In this document: one piece after another, positions 34,701-42,051 of the stretch
How positions within the stretch are numbered: the first letter of the stretch is position 1
How the letters are laid out: each line of letters begins with the position of its first letter
From: Phytohabitans sp036906915
Lineage (GTDB): Bacteria > Actinomycetota > Actinomycetes > Mycobacteriales > Micromonosporaceae
Assembly: GCF_036906915.1 (NCBI RefSeq)
Contig: NZ_JBAKHX010000001.1
Location: forward strand, 310,001 to 374,000
DNA: 64,000 nucleotides
Reading direction: 5' to 3'
The notes under the pieces: generated by a model
The model's input: only the letters and a program-made list of their open reading frames with translations
Told to the model about the DNA's origin: nothing
Database searches by the model: none
Made by a program: the position numbers and the translations under genes

Positions 34701-36525
34701 CGTAGACGTCGTAGAGGTTCGACTCCTTGGCCGGGATCAGGTCGCGAGCCGACTCGGGAAGCGGGTTGGCGCGGCCGTTGGAGGTGGCCGCGCTGGTCGC
34801 GCCGTGCGACGTCCCAGCCAGGAACATCCGGGTGTCGGGGCTCCACAGGCGGCCGAGGACCGCGTCGCGGATGCCATTCGCCTCGGCCGCCATCTGGTCC
34901 ACCTTGGACTGATCGGCGCCGGAGATCTGGTACAGCTGCCGGGCCGCGTCGAACGCGCCCCACACGTACGCCGACTCGGGGCGTTCGATCGTTTCCGCCC
35001 CGGGCGCTCCGGCGTTGTCCTTGGGGAAGCCGAAGGTGATCGCGTCGGCGTCGTTGCCCGGCATGAAGTTCGTGTCGTACGCGATGAGCTTGTCGTCGTT
35101 GCCGTCGTAGTGTTCGAGCTGGCCGACACCGTCGCCCTCGAAGTAGTGCGCGAACTTCCGGGCGATCTGCGCACCACCACCGTGCACGTTGTACGCCTCG
35201 AGCCCCGCCGTGCCGATGTACTGCGAGTAGTGGTTGTTCCAGCTCGTGTGGCCGGGACTGTCCAGGAAGGCCGATGAGCCGGACAGCTCGCCGATGTTGA
35301 GGATCTGGCCGTACGGCAGATAGGGCGTGCGTAGCCACTTGGTGTCCTGCAGGTGCATCGGCTGGGTCAGCGCGACGGCGTTCTGGTAGAGGTTCACCCC
35401 CTCGATCGTCGTCGGGTACTGGTAGACGTGGCCGGTCGCGTTGGCGTCGAGACTGTTGTAACGCTCGCCCCACCAGCGGTAGACGATGGCCTTCTCCAGC
35501 GCCGGGTCGGGGACGTTGATGTACGGGACGTCCTGGGCCCAGCGGCGGTTGAAGGCGGTGATGCCGGTGCGCTTCGCGTCGGCTGGCGACAGTCCGGCGT
35601 ACTCGCGGTAGCTGGCCACGCTCTGCGGCAGCGTGTCCGAGGAGACCGCGCCGACGACCGACAGCGACACCGCGCCGCCGGCGGGCACGGTGACCTCGCG
35701 GTCGAGGTTGGTCCCGGTACGCGTGAAGCCGGCGCCGGTGAGGTGCGTCCTGATCGTGTCCCACGGGGTGTCGATGGTGCCGTTGTTGGAGCCACTGGTG
35801 ATGACACGGGCGCCGGTGAGCTCGGCCGGGCCCTCGCCGGCCTGGGTGGCCAGGGGCGAGGCGGCGCGGACGGTGAAGGTGGCCGCCGAGCCGCCCGGGT
35901 TGTTGAAGGTGAGGGCGGTGACCGCGACGTTGTCGTACGTGATGAACTTCGTCAGGTCGGCGGTGACACCCGTGCCGCCGATCGTGTACCGGCTCTTGGC
36001 GTGACTCGGAGCGTTGAACCGATTCGCGCTGACCTCCGTGACCGTCTGCCCAGGAACGGTCACGGTGTACAGGTTGCCGAGGTTGTTGGGGCCGCCCACG
36101 TACGCGTTGCCGGCGAAGCCCATCACCGTGAAGTTGTTGTTGCTCGCGCCGCGCATGTACAGCGAGCGGCCCCGGGTCATCAGCACCGGTGAGCCGAGCG
36201 CGCCGGGCACACCCAGGATGTGGTCGAGGTAGTAGTCGGTGCCGCCGGCGGCCAGGTCCTTGTCGAATATGGACTGGTGCATGTTTCCGGCGGTGAACGG
36301 CACGCCGGGCTTGAGCTGGTTGGCGACGTCGCCGGTGTTGCTGTAGGTCGGGTCTCCGATCTCCATGACGTGGCTTTGCCCGTCGGTGTAGACCCCGACG
36401 TCACCCTCGTTTCCGGGCAGGATCGGACTGTCGGCCTGGGCCGCGGACGGCATGGCGACCGCTCCTCCCACCACAAGCGCGGTCAGGGCGGCCCACAGAG
36501 GCACCCGCCTCACGCGTCTGGTCAT
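31795..36525 (-). CDS. Giant secreted (alpha/alpha)6 glycoside hydrolase, MGH1-like
   Basis: 1576 residues. Signal peptide about 1-31, an N-terminal beta-sandwich (to about 330), then an (alpha/alpha)6 barrel-like domain (about 335-800) with IVYRWWGERYNSL, LGRLWSPDTRMFL, YGDNFPIFPFYTANQYDRAA and AGIQPRSDDKIELWPIKFGY, as in MGH1/GH63-like enzymes. Beyond lie a discoidin domain (WGNYGTTEKNGYIELDLG), a PKD-like domain (TATDDGIPYDSEFTLGWE), a second discoidin-like module, a Big_4-type segment and the shared Cys module. The substrate is probably a plant arabinose-containing glycan, judged only from the locus. The exact GH family is not settled. A LacI-type operator is 32 bases upstream. Confidence 0.75.
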   Translation of the reverse strand: MTRRVRRVPLWAALTALVVGGAVAMPSAAQADSPILPGNEGDVGVYTDGQSHVMEIGDPTYSNTGDVANQLKPGVPFTAGNMHQSIFDKDLAAGGTDYYLDHILGVPGALGSPVLMTRGRSLYMRGASNNNFTVMGFAGNAYVGGPNNLGNLYTVTVPGQTVTEVSANRFNAPSHAKSRYTIGGTGVTADLTKFITYDNVAVTALTFNNPGGSAATFTVRAASPLATQAGEGPAELTGARVITSGSNNGTIDTPWDTIRTHLTGAGFTRTGTNLDREVTVPAGGAVSLSVVGAVSSDTLPQSVASYREYAGLSPADAKRTGITAFNRRWAQDVPYINVPDPALEKAIVYRWWGERYNSLDANATGHVYQYPTTIEGVNLYQNAVALTQPMHLQDTKWLRTPYLPYGQILNIGELSGSSAFLDSPGHTSWNNHYSQYIGTAGLEAYNVHGGGAQIARKFAHYFEGDGVGQLEHYDGNDDKLIAYDTNFMPGNDADAITFGFPKDNAGAPGAETIERPESAYVWGAFDAARQLYQISGADQSKVDQMAAEANGIRDAVLGRLWSPDTRMFLAGTSHGATSAATSNGRANPLPESARDLIPAKESNLYDVYAQNLIPFDQWQKYVDGFRFLTYGDNFPIFPFYTANQYDRAAYGIGGSNNFSNINFTVQYRGVRSALRHYDPGQKYITPAYAKRLLDWMAWSVYPGADMRVANQAEYYSGWNPTTKTYTRNNPNHIMLGNQNYIFVEDMAGIQPRSDDKIELWPIKFGYDHFMVNNLRYHGQDVTIVWDPDGSKYGLGAGYSLFLNGEKKVSTDKLGKLTYDPKTNQVQAEDGVSVTFTAATGANVPSAVDTPIQDERVVEYLKTAGVDLTEDAPNLATGAKLSSSYTQQGARPTPWRQFHTPGWNASTMNYTPGAISQTERPVSLAAVTDGVTANEPYWGNYGTTEKNGYIELDLGSAKSFDNVKVTFVSDRQSGGYREPARWWVQMPDGNGGWKEVPGQFKNPTVTSAKFNEALFGTVTSNKLRVAFTNHPSFYTAIAEIQVFNSGRDVPPVSNQAPIVTATRDSSADGNLSTRLVGTATDDGIPYDSEFTLGWETVSKPEGAGVIFTDAKALATRVTGTVPGDYVFRFFADDGEKRAEATVAVTLARKDVVAEFGSSATVTTSGSASWENPLRVNEATTPASSSPGAGNGWGTWGQTQNGTSPETEAWIQYRWTAPVRLSSTDIYWYDDNGGTRRPTAETYVIESSTDGTTWTPVTLTGGSAYANGLATNTYNRLAFEPIMTSHLRIRIWGVMEGGAGTGVLRWRANGETVDSVRSPVLIRTTVGQVPTLPGELDGVYASGARGKIGFKWQQITPEMVAEPNVDPFVVYGTNDAYGLIAEARIYVRPETAPGGISIQGAESFQQSVDVGELPGLPDKVEVSYNDGSRDNQAIGVDWDFDENIVNTPGRYTVVGDLLLPDYVSEAGTTQTTLTLTVGEGAPAWEVTVQARTQCVGGKAYVSVSARNDEDVPLTIELITPYGSRTVPGVAPGKSAYQAFSSRAGSVPAGNATVKVSGTVGEEPVTAQITAPYAAITCG

Positions 36526-36556
36526 GCTTCCTCCTTGCTATATGGAGTGCGTATGG

Positions 36557-36572
36557 GTGTGAGCGCTAACAC
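36557..36572. promoter_or_regulatory. LacI-type operator before the 1576-residue enzyme
   Basis: GTGTGAGCGCTAACAC is symmetric at 14 of 16 positions around AGCGCT, resembling the ideal lac-type operator form. It lies about 30 bases upstream of the start, between this gene and the GH127 gene. It differs from the GAAAACCTTTTC sites, so a second LacI protein may act here. Confidence 0.6.
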
Positions 36573-36585
36573 AGCGGGCGGCGCG

Positions 36586-38523
36586 TCAGGCCGTTGTGGG
36601 CAGCCAGACTCGCATCGTCGAGGGCCCACGGTTGGCCCAGGCGTGGTACTCCACCAGCGGCACCTCGTCGAACTGCTCGTCCGCCACCGGAGCGGATCCG
36701 TCGGGGTCGGTCCGATATGGCCAGTCAGGCTCGTCCGCGCGCACGCGTTCGCAGCGCACGGTGACCCGACCGTCGACCAGGCGGGGCGCCTGGCTGGTGT
36801 CGACGCGGAGCTCGTCGACCGTCTCCACGCCCGGCACGTCCACGGATTCCAGGGCGAACACGAGCGGGCCGCGTTCGACGGCGACGCAGCCGCGGGCCGC
36901 GTCGATGCGGGTGTGGGGGTAGGTGAACCGGGGCGCCATCGGCAGGCACAGCACGACCTCGTCACCGCGTCGCCAGGCACGGCGTTCGGTGACGACGCCC
37001 GGGCCGACCGGACGGGTCTGCCCCGCTACGGTCAGCGTCGCGCCTTCGGCCGCCCAACCGGGCACCCGCAACGACAGCGACCATGGGTCATCAGCGTCAC
37101 TGCCTGGTCCATCCGTATCGATACGGACCCGGATCTCACCGTCGTAGGGATAATTGGTCGCGACGCTCACGCCCAGGTCTCGCCCGTCGGCGCGCCGGTG
37201 CACGACGGCGCCCGGCATGTACTGGTGCAGTTGCAGGCCCTCGTCGTCGGACGTGGCGACGTATGCCGTCAGGCTGGCGAGGGTGCGGGCGACGTTGGTC
37301 GGGCAGCAGGACACCTCGAACCAGGGCGCCCGCAGCGAGGCCGCCGCCCGCAGGCTTGGCCGGTCGGCGTCGGGAAGGGTGCCGAGCTCGCGGCGGTGCA
37401 GGGTGTTGGTGTAGAAGAAGCTTCGCCCGTCCGCCGAGGGCGAGGTCGACACGACGTTGAACAGGGTCCGCTCGATGAGGTCGGCGTACCGGGGGTCACC
37501 GTCGGCGAGAAGCAGCCGCCACGCCAGCATCACCGAGCCGATACCCGCGCAGGTCTCGGAGTAGGCGCGGTCGGGAGGCAGCACCCAGTCTTCGCCGAAC
37601 GCCTCGTCCTGGTGCCGGGATCCCTGCCCGCCGGTGACGTACGTACGCCGGGCGACCGCGTTCTGCCACTGGTTGCGGACGGCGTCGAGCAGGCTGGCGT
37701 CCTTCAGCTCCACCGCGACGTCGGCGGCGCCGGCGGCAAGGTAGTTCGCCCGCACGGCATGTCCACGAAGGACGGTCGCATGCCGCACCGGGAGCTCGTC
37801 CTGGAAGTACTCCCGGCCGAACTCCACGTCGCTGAGCCGGCCGTGGCCCCGCCGGTCGACGAAGAGGGCGGCCTGGGCGAGGTAGCGGTCGTCGTCGGTG
37901 ACCCGGGCGAACTCCACCAGGGCGGTCTCGATCCCCGCGTGCCCGCAGAGCCCGTCGATGCCGCCGGGCCCGAACGTCTCGCACACGTTGTCGGCGGCCC
38001 GGCGCGCGACCTCGACCAGCCCGTCGTCCGCGCCTGGACGGGTGCGGGCACGGGCCACCGCGGCCTGCAGGAGGTGGCCGACGCAGTAGAGCTCGTGGCC
38101 CCATTCGAGGTCGGACCAGCGCGGCGCCTGCCCCGGACGCCCGAACTTGGTGTTGAGGTAACCGTCCGGCTCCTGCGCCGCGGCCACCCGTTCCACAATG
38201 GAGCGAAACCTCGACTCGAGCCCTTCGTCGCCGGTGCGGCCGATCTCCCACGCCATCGCTTCGAGGAGCTTGTAGACCTCCGAGTCGGAGAACTCGCGCC
38301 CGCGGCGCTCGCGGGCGATGTCACCGCTCGCGGCGAGGTCGAAGTTTCGGGTCCAGCCTGCCCGTTCGAGCCAGTACTCGACGTGCGCCAGGGTCGCCTC
38401 GGCGTTGACCGACTGCCGCTCTGCCCAGAATCCGCCCGTGATCCGGACGTCGCCCAACCCGAGCGGCCGCAGCCGGCCACGGATCGGCAGGACGGGCGCG
38501 GCCGTAGAGGCGGTGCGGCTCAT
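36586..38523 (-). CDS. Intracellular GH127 beta-L-arabinofuranosidase
   Basis: ATG 38523 is chosen because GAAGGG lies 6 bases upstream, overlapping the permease end; ATG 38529 would give an ATGA overlap. 645 residues with no signal peptide. The DUF1680 domain shows RPLGLGDVRITGGFWAERQ, GHELYCVGHLLQAAVA, TYVTGGQGS, SETCAGIG (Glu and Cys near 322-324) and SCCPTN (Cys-Cys near 404-405). That is the zinc and nucleophile set of HypBA1. It should cleave imported beta-L-arabinofuranosyl oligosaccharides to L-arabinose. It closes the importer operon, fitting uptake followed by cleavage in the cytoplasm. Confidence 0.9.
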   Translation of the reverse strand: MSRTASTAAPVLPIRGRLRPLGLGDVRITGGFWAERQSVNAEATLAHVEYWLERAGWTRNFDLAASGDIARERRGREFSDSEVYKLLEAMAWEIGRTGDEGLESRFRSIVERVAAAQEPDGYLNTKFGRPGQAPRWSDLEWGHELYCVGHLLQAAVARARTRPGADDGLVEVARRAADNVCETFGPGGIDGLCGHAGIETALVEFARVTDDDRYLAQAALFVDRRGHGRLSDVEFGREYFQDELPVRHATVLRGHAVRANYLAAGAADVAVELKDASLLDAVRNQWQNAVARRTYVTGGQGSRHQDEAFGEDWVLPPDRAYSETCAGIGSVMLAWRLLLADGDPRYADLIERTLFNVVSTSPSADGRSFFYTNTLHRRELGTLPDADRPSLRAAASLRAPWFEVSCCPTNVARTLASLTAYVATSDDEGLQLHQYMPGAVVHRRADGRDLGVSVATNYPYDGEIRVRIDTDGPGSDADDPWSLSLRVPGWAAEGATLTVAGQTRPVGPGVVTERRAWRRGDEVVLCLPMAPRFTYPHTRIDAARGCVAVERGPLVFALESVDVPGVETVDELRVDTSQAPRLVDGRVTVRCERVRADEPDWPYRTDPDGSAPVADEQFDEVPLVEYHAWANRGPSTMRVWLPTTA

Positions 38524-38525
38524 GG

Positions 38526-39440
38526 TCATCCCTTCAGCGCGCCGGACATGAAGCCGCGCACGTAGTGTCGTTGAAGCAGCAGGAACAGGACGATGCACGG
38601 CAGGGCGAGAATGACCACGCCCGCTTCGGTCGCCCCGTAGTCGACGACACCTTGGACCTGGCCGCGCAGGTTCGACACCGCGAGCGGGAGGGTCATGCGC
38701 TCGGTGTCGTTGATGAGGATCAGCGGTGCCATGAAGTCGTTCCACGCGGCGAGGAACGAAAACAGCCCGACGGTGATCAGGCCCGGCTTTACCGCGGGCA
38801 GCAACACCCGCCACAGCGCGCCGAACGACGAGCATCCGTCGACCGTCGCGGCCTCGTCGAGCTCGCGCGGCACCGCCTCGAAGGAGATACGCATCAGGAA
38901 GGTGGAGAACGGCAGCTGGAACATCGTGAGCACGAGAGCCACGCCCACCAGCGAGTTCTGCAGCCCCACCTCGTTGAGCAGCACGTACAGCGGGATGAGC
39001 AACGTCGCGTACGGCACCATGAGGATGGCGAGGGTGAGCAGGAACAGCGCGTTCTTGCCGGGGAAGCGGAACCGTGCGAACGCGTAGCCGCCGAAGAACG
39101 AGATAGCCAGCGTCAGCGCGACCGTCAGCAGGGAGACGAACGCGGAGTTGAAAAGGTAGCGCCAGATGCCGGCCTGGTAACGGGCGAGCGTCTCGTAGTT
39201 GCCCAAACCCCAGCCGTCGACCTGGTTGGTGCCGGCCTGCGGGGAGACTGAGGCGACCGCGGTCCAGACGAGCGGCGCCAGGAAGATCACCGCAAGCGCG
39301 CCGGTGAACACCCAGTACGGCGTCCGCAACGCGATGCCGGCAATGGTGACACCACGTGGTTTGGCCCGGCGGACCGGTCCTCCGCCCGGTGTCCGCGCGC
39401 CTCCGGCGGCCGTCGAGGTGGTACGGGAAACGACGGTCAT
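38526..39440 (-). CDS. Carbohydrate ABC transporter permease (MalG-type)
   Basis: ATG 39440 gives 304 residues; an upstream extension overlaps the other permease and looks like shadow. There are six membrane helices. The EAA loop is DEAATVDGCSSFGALWRVLLPAVKPGL, shown here at about residues 200-226. The C-terminal LQRHYVRGFMSGALKG is the usual MalG-like ending. GGAGAG precedes the start, 4 bases after the previous stop. It forms the importer with the permease at 39445 and the binding protein at 40445. No ATPase is encoded here, so a shared MsiK-type ATPase probably drives it. Confidence 0.9.
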   Translation of the reverse strand: MTVVSRTTSTAAGGARTPGGGPVRRAKPRGVTIAGIALRTPYWVFTGALAVIFLAPLVWTAVASVSPQAGTNQVDGWGLGNYETLARYQAGIWRYLFNSAFVSLLTVALTLAISFFGGYAFARFRFPGKNALFLLTLAILMVPYATLLIPLYVLLNEVGLQNSLVGVALVLTMFQLPFSTFLMRISFEAVPRELDEAATVDGCSSFGALWRVLLPAVKPGLITVGLFSFLAAWNDFMAPLILINDTERMTLPLAVSNLRGQVQGVVDYGATEAGVVILALPCIVLFLLLQRHYVRGFMSGALKG

Positions 39441-39444
39441 CGGG

Positions 39445-40362
39445 TCAGCTCTCCTCGGACCGGAAGGCGCGCAGTTGCAGCGCGTTGATGACGACCAGCG
39501 CGACGAGCACGATGACCGAGATGGCCGCGGCGACACCGAGGTCGTTCTGTCCCTGGAACGCCACGCTGTAGATGAGCTGGACGACGGTGATCGTGCTGTT
39601 GTCCGGGCCGCCCTTGGTGAGGATGTAGAACTGCTCGAAGGCGAGCAGGGAGCCGGTCACGCAGAGCACGGTCGTGAGCGCCAGCGTGGGGCGCAGCAAC
39701 GGCAGCGTGACCCGCCAGAAGGTCTGAGCGCGGGTGGCACCGTCGGAGCGTGCGGCTTCGAACACGTCCGCCGGGATGCCCTGCAAGCCGACCAGCATGA
39801 GCACCATGTAGAACCCCGCGTAGCGCCACACGATGAGGAACGTCGTCGAGAACAGCGCCGCGTTCGGTGAGCCGAGGAACGTGAAGCCCCAGCTGTCCAT
39901 CAGGGGTTTCAGGGGGCTCGCGTACGGCGAGTAGAACACGTAGAACAACAGCGACGCCGAGGCCAACCCGAGCGCGCTGGGGATCAGGAACGACGCCCGG
40001 AGCAGGTTGTTCCACCGGCTCGACTCCTGCACCAGTAGGGCCAGACCCAACCCCAGGACCAGCAGCAGTACGGTCGCGAGCACCGTGTACTTGATGGTGA
40101 AGACGACGGAATCGGTGAAGAAGCGGTGGTCGACCGCCTTCTCGAAGTTGGCGGGGGCGTTGACGCCCTGGTCGCCGGTGAGCAGCGGCCATCTCGACAC
40201 CGACATCTTGATCACGAGCAGCAGCGGGATGGCGAACAGCGCCACCACGAAGACCGCCGTCGGTGTCGCGTAGAGCCAACCGAGCAGAGCATGCCGGCCA
40301 CGGGGACGCGCGCGGCCTCGCATCGCCGCCCGGGGCGGGCGCGACGGCGCGTTGACGCTCAT
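39445..40362 (-). CDS. Carbohydrate ABC transporter permease (MalF-type)
   Basis: 305 residues with a basic N-terminus (residues 1-24) and six membrane helices starting at LLGWLYATPTAVFVVALFAI. The EAA-type loop is FEAARSDGATRAQTFWRVTL. It ends a few bases before the second permease start. The start ATG 40362 has AAGGTCCC upstream. It follows the binding-protein gene after an 82-base gap that holds a strong hairpin. The role is membrane passage of arabinose-containing oligosaccharides, inferred from the neighbours. Confidence 0.9.
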   Translation of the reverse strand: MSVNAPSRPPRAAMRGRARPRGRHALLGWLYATPTAVFVVALFAIPLLLVIKMSVSRWPLLTGDQGVNAPANFEKAVDHRFFTDSVVFTIKYTVLATVLLLVLGLGLALLVQESSRWNNLLRASFLIPSALGLASASLLFYVFYSPYASPLKPLMDSWGFTFLGSPNAALFSTTFLIVWRYAGFYMVLMLVGLQGIPADVFEAARSDGATRAQTFWRVTLPLLRPTLALTTVLCVTGSLLAFEQFYILTKGGPDNSTITVVQLIYSVAFQGQNDLGVAAAISVIVLVALVVINALQLRAFRSEES

Positions 40363-40390
40363 GGGAAGGGACCTTTCATCTCGTGCCGCA

Positions 40391-40432
40391 GGCGTGTGCC
40401 GGCCTCAGGAACCGGATCGGCCGGCACACGCC
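40391..40432. terminator. Intercistronic hairpin after the binding-protein gene
   Basis: Perfect 14-base arms (40391-40404 and 40419-40432, GGCGTGTGCCGGCC and its complement) flank a 14-base loop, 13 bases after the binding-protein stop. Such hairpins in sugar ABC operons partly stop transcription or protect the upstream message, so that binding protein exceeds permease. Confidence 0.65.
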
Positions 40433-40444
40433 CGCGACGCACGT

Positions 40445-41746
40445 CTACTGCTTCAGGACAGCGGTGATCTCTTCGTTGTCCTTCTGCAGGTCGCCGGTCT
40501 TGCCTGCCAGCACCTGGTTACGCACGAGGGTCAGCCACGGGCTGTTCGGCGCGTTGAACGCCTGCTGGAAGTTCATCGCTACAGGCGTGTCACCCTTGCC
40601 GGCCACCTCGTTGATGGTGACCAGCCGCGGGTCGGCGGTGGCGTACTTGTTGCCTGCGAGGTCGGAACGGGACACCACGTCCTTGTTCTTCGCCAAAACC
40701 TCCACCTGGGCATCCTCGGACATCATCCAGCTCAGGAAGTTCCAGGCCTGGGCCGCCTTCTTCGAGTCCTTCGAGACACCGATGCCGTCACCACCGACGA
40801 ACGTGGAGGCGCCGCCGCTGGGACCGGGGATGCCGGCGACACCGGCGTCGAACGGCGTCGAGGACAGCAGCGTGGCCGGGTAGAGCATCAGACCGACCTT
40901 GCCTTCGGTGAACGCGGCGGTCCACGTCGGACCCGTCTCGGCCGACGAGGAAGGCAGCACGGCGCCGGACTTCCACAGGTCCTGCCAGGTGCCGTAGACC
41001 TTCTGGGCGGTGTCACTGGCCAGCTCGGACTGCTTGCCGTCGGCGCTCAGCACCTCGCCACCGCTGGCCCAGATGGACGGGAACCAGGTGAAGACCAGGC
41101 AGCCGCCGCAGTTGAGGCCGGTCGCCGTGCCGTAGACACCGGGCTTCTTCAGCGCCTGGATCTTCTTGGCCGCGGCGGCGTACTCGTCGAGCGTCGCCGG
41201 CGCCTTCTCCGGGTCCAGACCAGCGTCCTTGAACAGCTGCTTGTTCCAGAACAGCATCGACAGGTCAAGCACGAACGGCAGCACGTGTGCCTTGCCGTCC
41301 ACTGTGCCGGCCGAGAGGTGCCCCTTGTTGATGGTGTCCTTAAAGGAGAGACCGTCGATGTTCTTGCTGATGTCCTGGAACAACCCCTGGTTCACCCAGT
41401 TCGGCACGTACACGATGTCGGCGGCGAACAGGTCCGGCAGGCTACCCGAGCCGGCCGCCGCACCCACCTTCGCGACGTAGTCGTCGTTGGGGACCACGGT
41501 CAGTTTGACCTGGTTCTTGTGGCTGGCGTTGTAGGCGTCGACCAGGAGCTTGGCCTGTTTCTCAAGTGGTGCGCGGGTCCACAACGTGAGCTCGCTGCCG
41601 TCGTCGACGCCGTTGGGTCCGGCCTGCGCCGCGTCCGTGCCGCTCGTGTCGTCGCCGCCACACGCCGCCACGCCGATAGTCAACGTCGCCACGAGGACCC
41701 CTGCCAATGAACGCAGGGCGGTGCGCCTGCCCAAGATTGCTCTCAT
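40445..41746 (-). CDS. Sugar-binding lipoprotein (family 1)
   Basis: 433 residues with lipobox GVAAC (Cys near 29) and a short Gly/Asp/Ser linker. A family-1 extracellular binding domain follows: LTLWTRAPLEKQAKLLVDAY, GSLPDLFAADIVYVPNWVNQ, LPFVLDLSMLFWNKQLFKDA and AAQAWNFLSWMMSEDAQVEV. It captures an oligosaccharide outside the cell and delivers it to the two permeases that follow. It is first in the operon behind a promoter region with two LacI-type palindromes. The ligand is probably an arabinose oligomer, given the GH127 gene. Confidence 0.9.
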   Translation of the reverse strand: MRAILGRRTALRSLAGVLVATLTIGVAACGGDDTSGTDAAQAGPNGVDDGSELTLWTRAPLEKQAKLLVDAYNASHKNQVKLTVVPNDDYVAKVGAAAGSGSLPDLFAADIVYVPNWVNQGLFQDISKNIDGLSFKDTINKGHLSAGTVDGKAHVLPFVLDLSMLFWNKQLFKDAGLDPEKAPATLDEYAAAAKKIQALKKPGVYGTATGLNCGGCLVFTWFPSIWASGGEVLSADGKQSELASDTAQKVYGTWQDLWKSGAVLPSSSAETGPTWTAAFTEGKVGLMLYPATLLSSTPFDAGVAGIPGPSGGASTFVGGDGIGVSKDSKKAAQAWNFLSWMMSEDAQVEVLAKNKDVVSRSDLAGNKYATADPRLVTINEVAGKGDTPVAMNFQQAFNAPNSPWLTLVRNQVLAGKTGDLQKDNEEITAVLKQ

Positions 41747-41854
41747 TGATTGTCCTCCCAGGTTTATCGCGTCTTCAGTTCATCCAAACCGGTCCATGCC
41801 TTAGGGCACCGAAAGGCGACGGCGGGCACACGACCCGCAGCCTCACCCCGGCAC

Positions 41855-41872
41855 TCCGAAAACCTTTTCGGA
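41855..41872. promoter_or_regulatory. LacI-type operator (site 1)
   Basis: TCCGAAAACCTTTTCGGA is symmetric at 16 of 18 positions. Its core GAAAACCTTTTC is identical to the core before the LacI gene itself at 43178-43189. Confidence 0.7.
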
Positions 41873-41972
41873 ATTCTGGCCGCCTGTTACGGTTGTGTCA
41901 ACAGTTGATTCCAACGCCTGGCTGGGAGCCCATCGAGAGCGGCCGGCGGTGCCCGTACCGCGACGGCGCGCG

Positions 41973-41988
41973 CCGAAAATGTTTTCGG
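41973..41988. promoter_or_regulatory. LacI-type operator (site 2)
   Basis: CCGAAAATGTTTTCGG is symmetric at 14 of 16 positions and differs from site 1 only at the centre. It lies 64 bases downstream of the LacI gene end. Confidence 0.65.
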
Positions 41989-42051
41989 GATGAACGAATA
42001 GTCAGGCGGCTAAAAGCCGCGACCCGCGGCCTCATCTGGTGAGCGCGGGAC

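Larger units (their letters stand above)
41747..42051. promoter_or_regulatory. 305-base promoter region of the arabinoside importer operon
   Basis: No gene seen. It lies between the LacI gene end and the binding-protein start and holds operators at 41855-41872 and 41973-41988, about 110 and 230 bases from the start. An AT-richer stretch with TTGTGTCAACAGTTGATTCC lies between them at about 41893-41912, a likely core promoter area. Two sites at this spacing would allow looping by a LacI tetramer or dimer pair. Confidence 0.6.

Noticed and set aside
30970..35277. A 1435-codon plus-strand open frame across the secreted hydrolases
   Set aside because: It is fully antisense to two genes with clear signal peptides and domains. 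Its product is Gly/Arg/Val-rich and low-complexity, as expected for a shadow in high-GC DNA.
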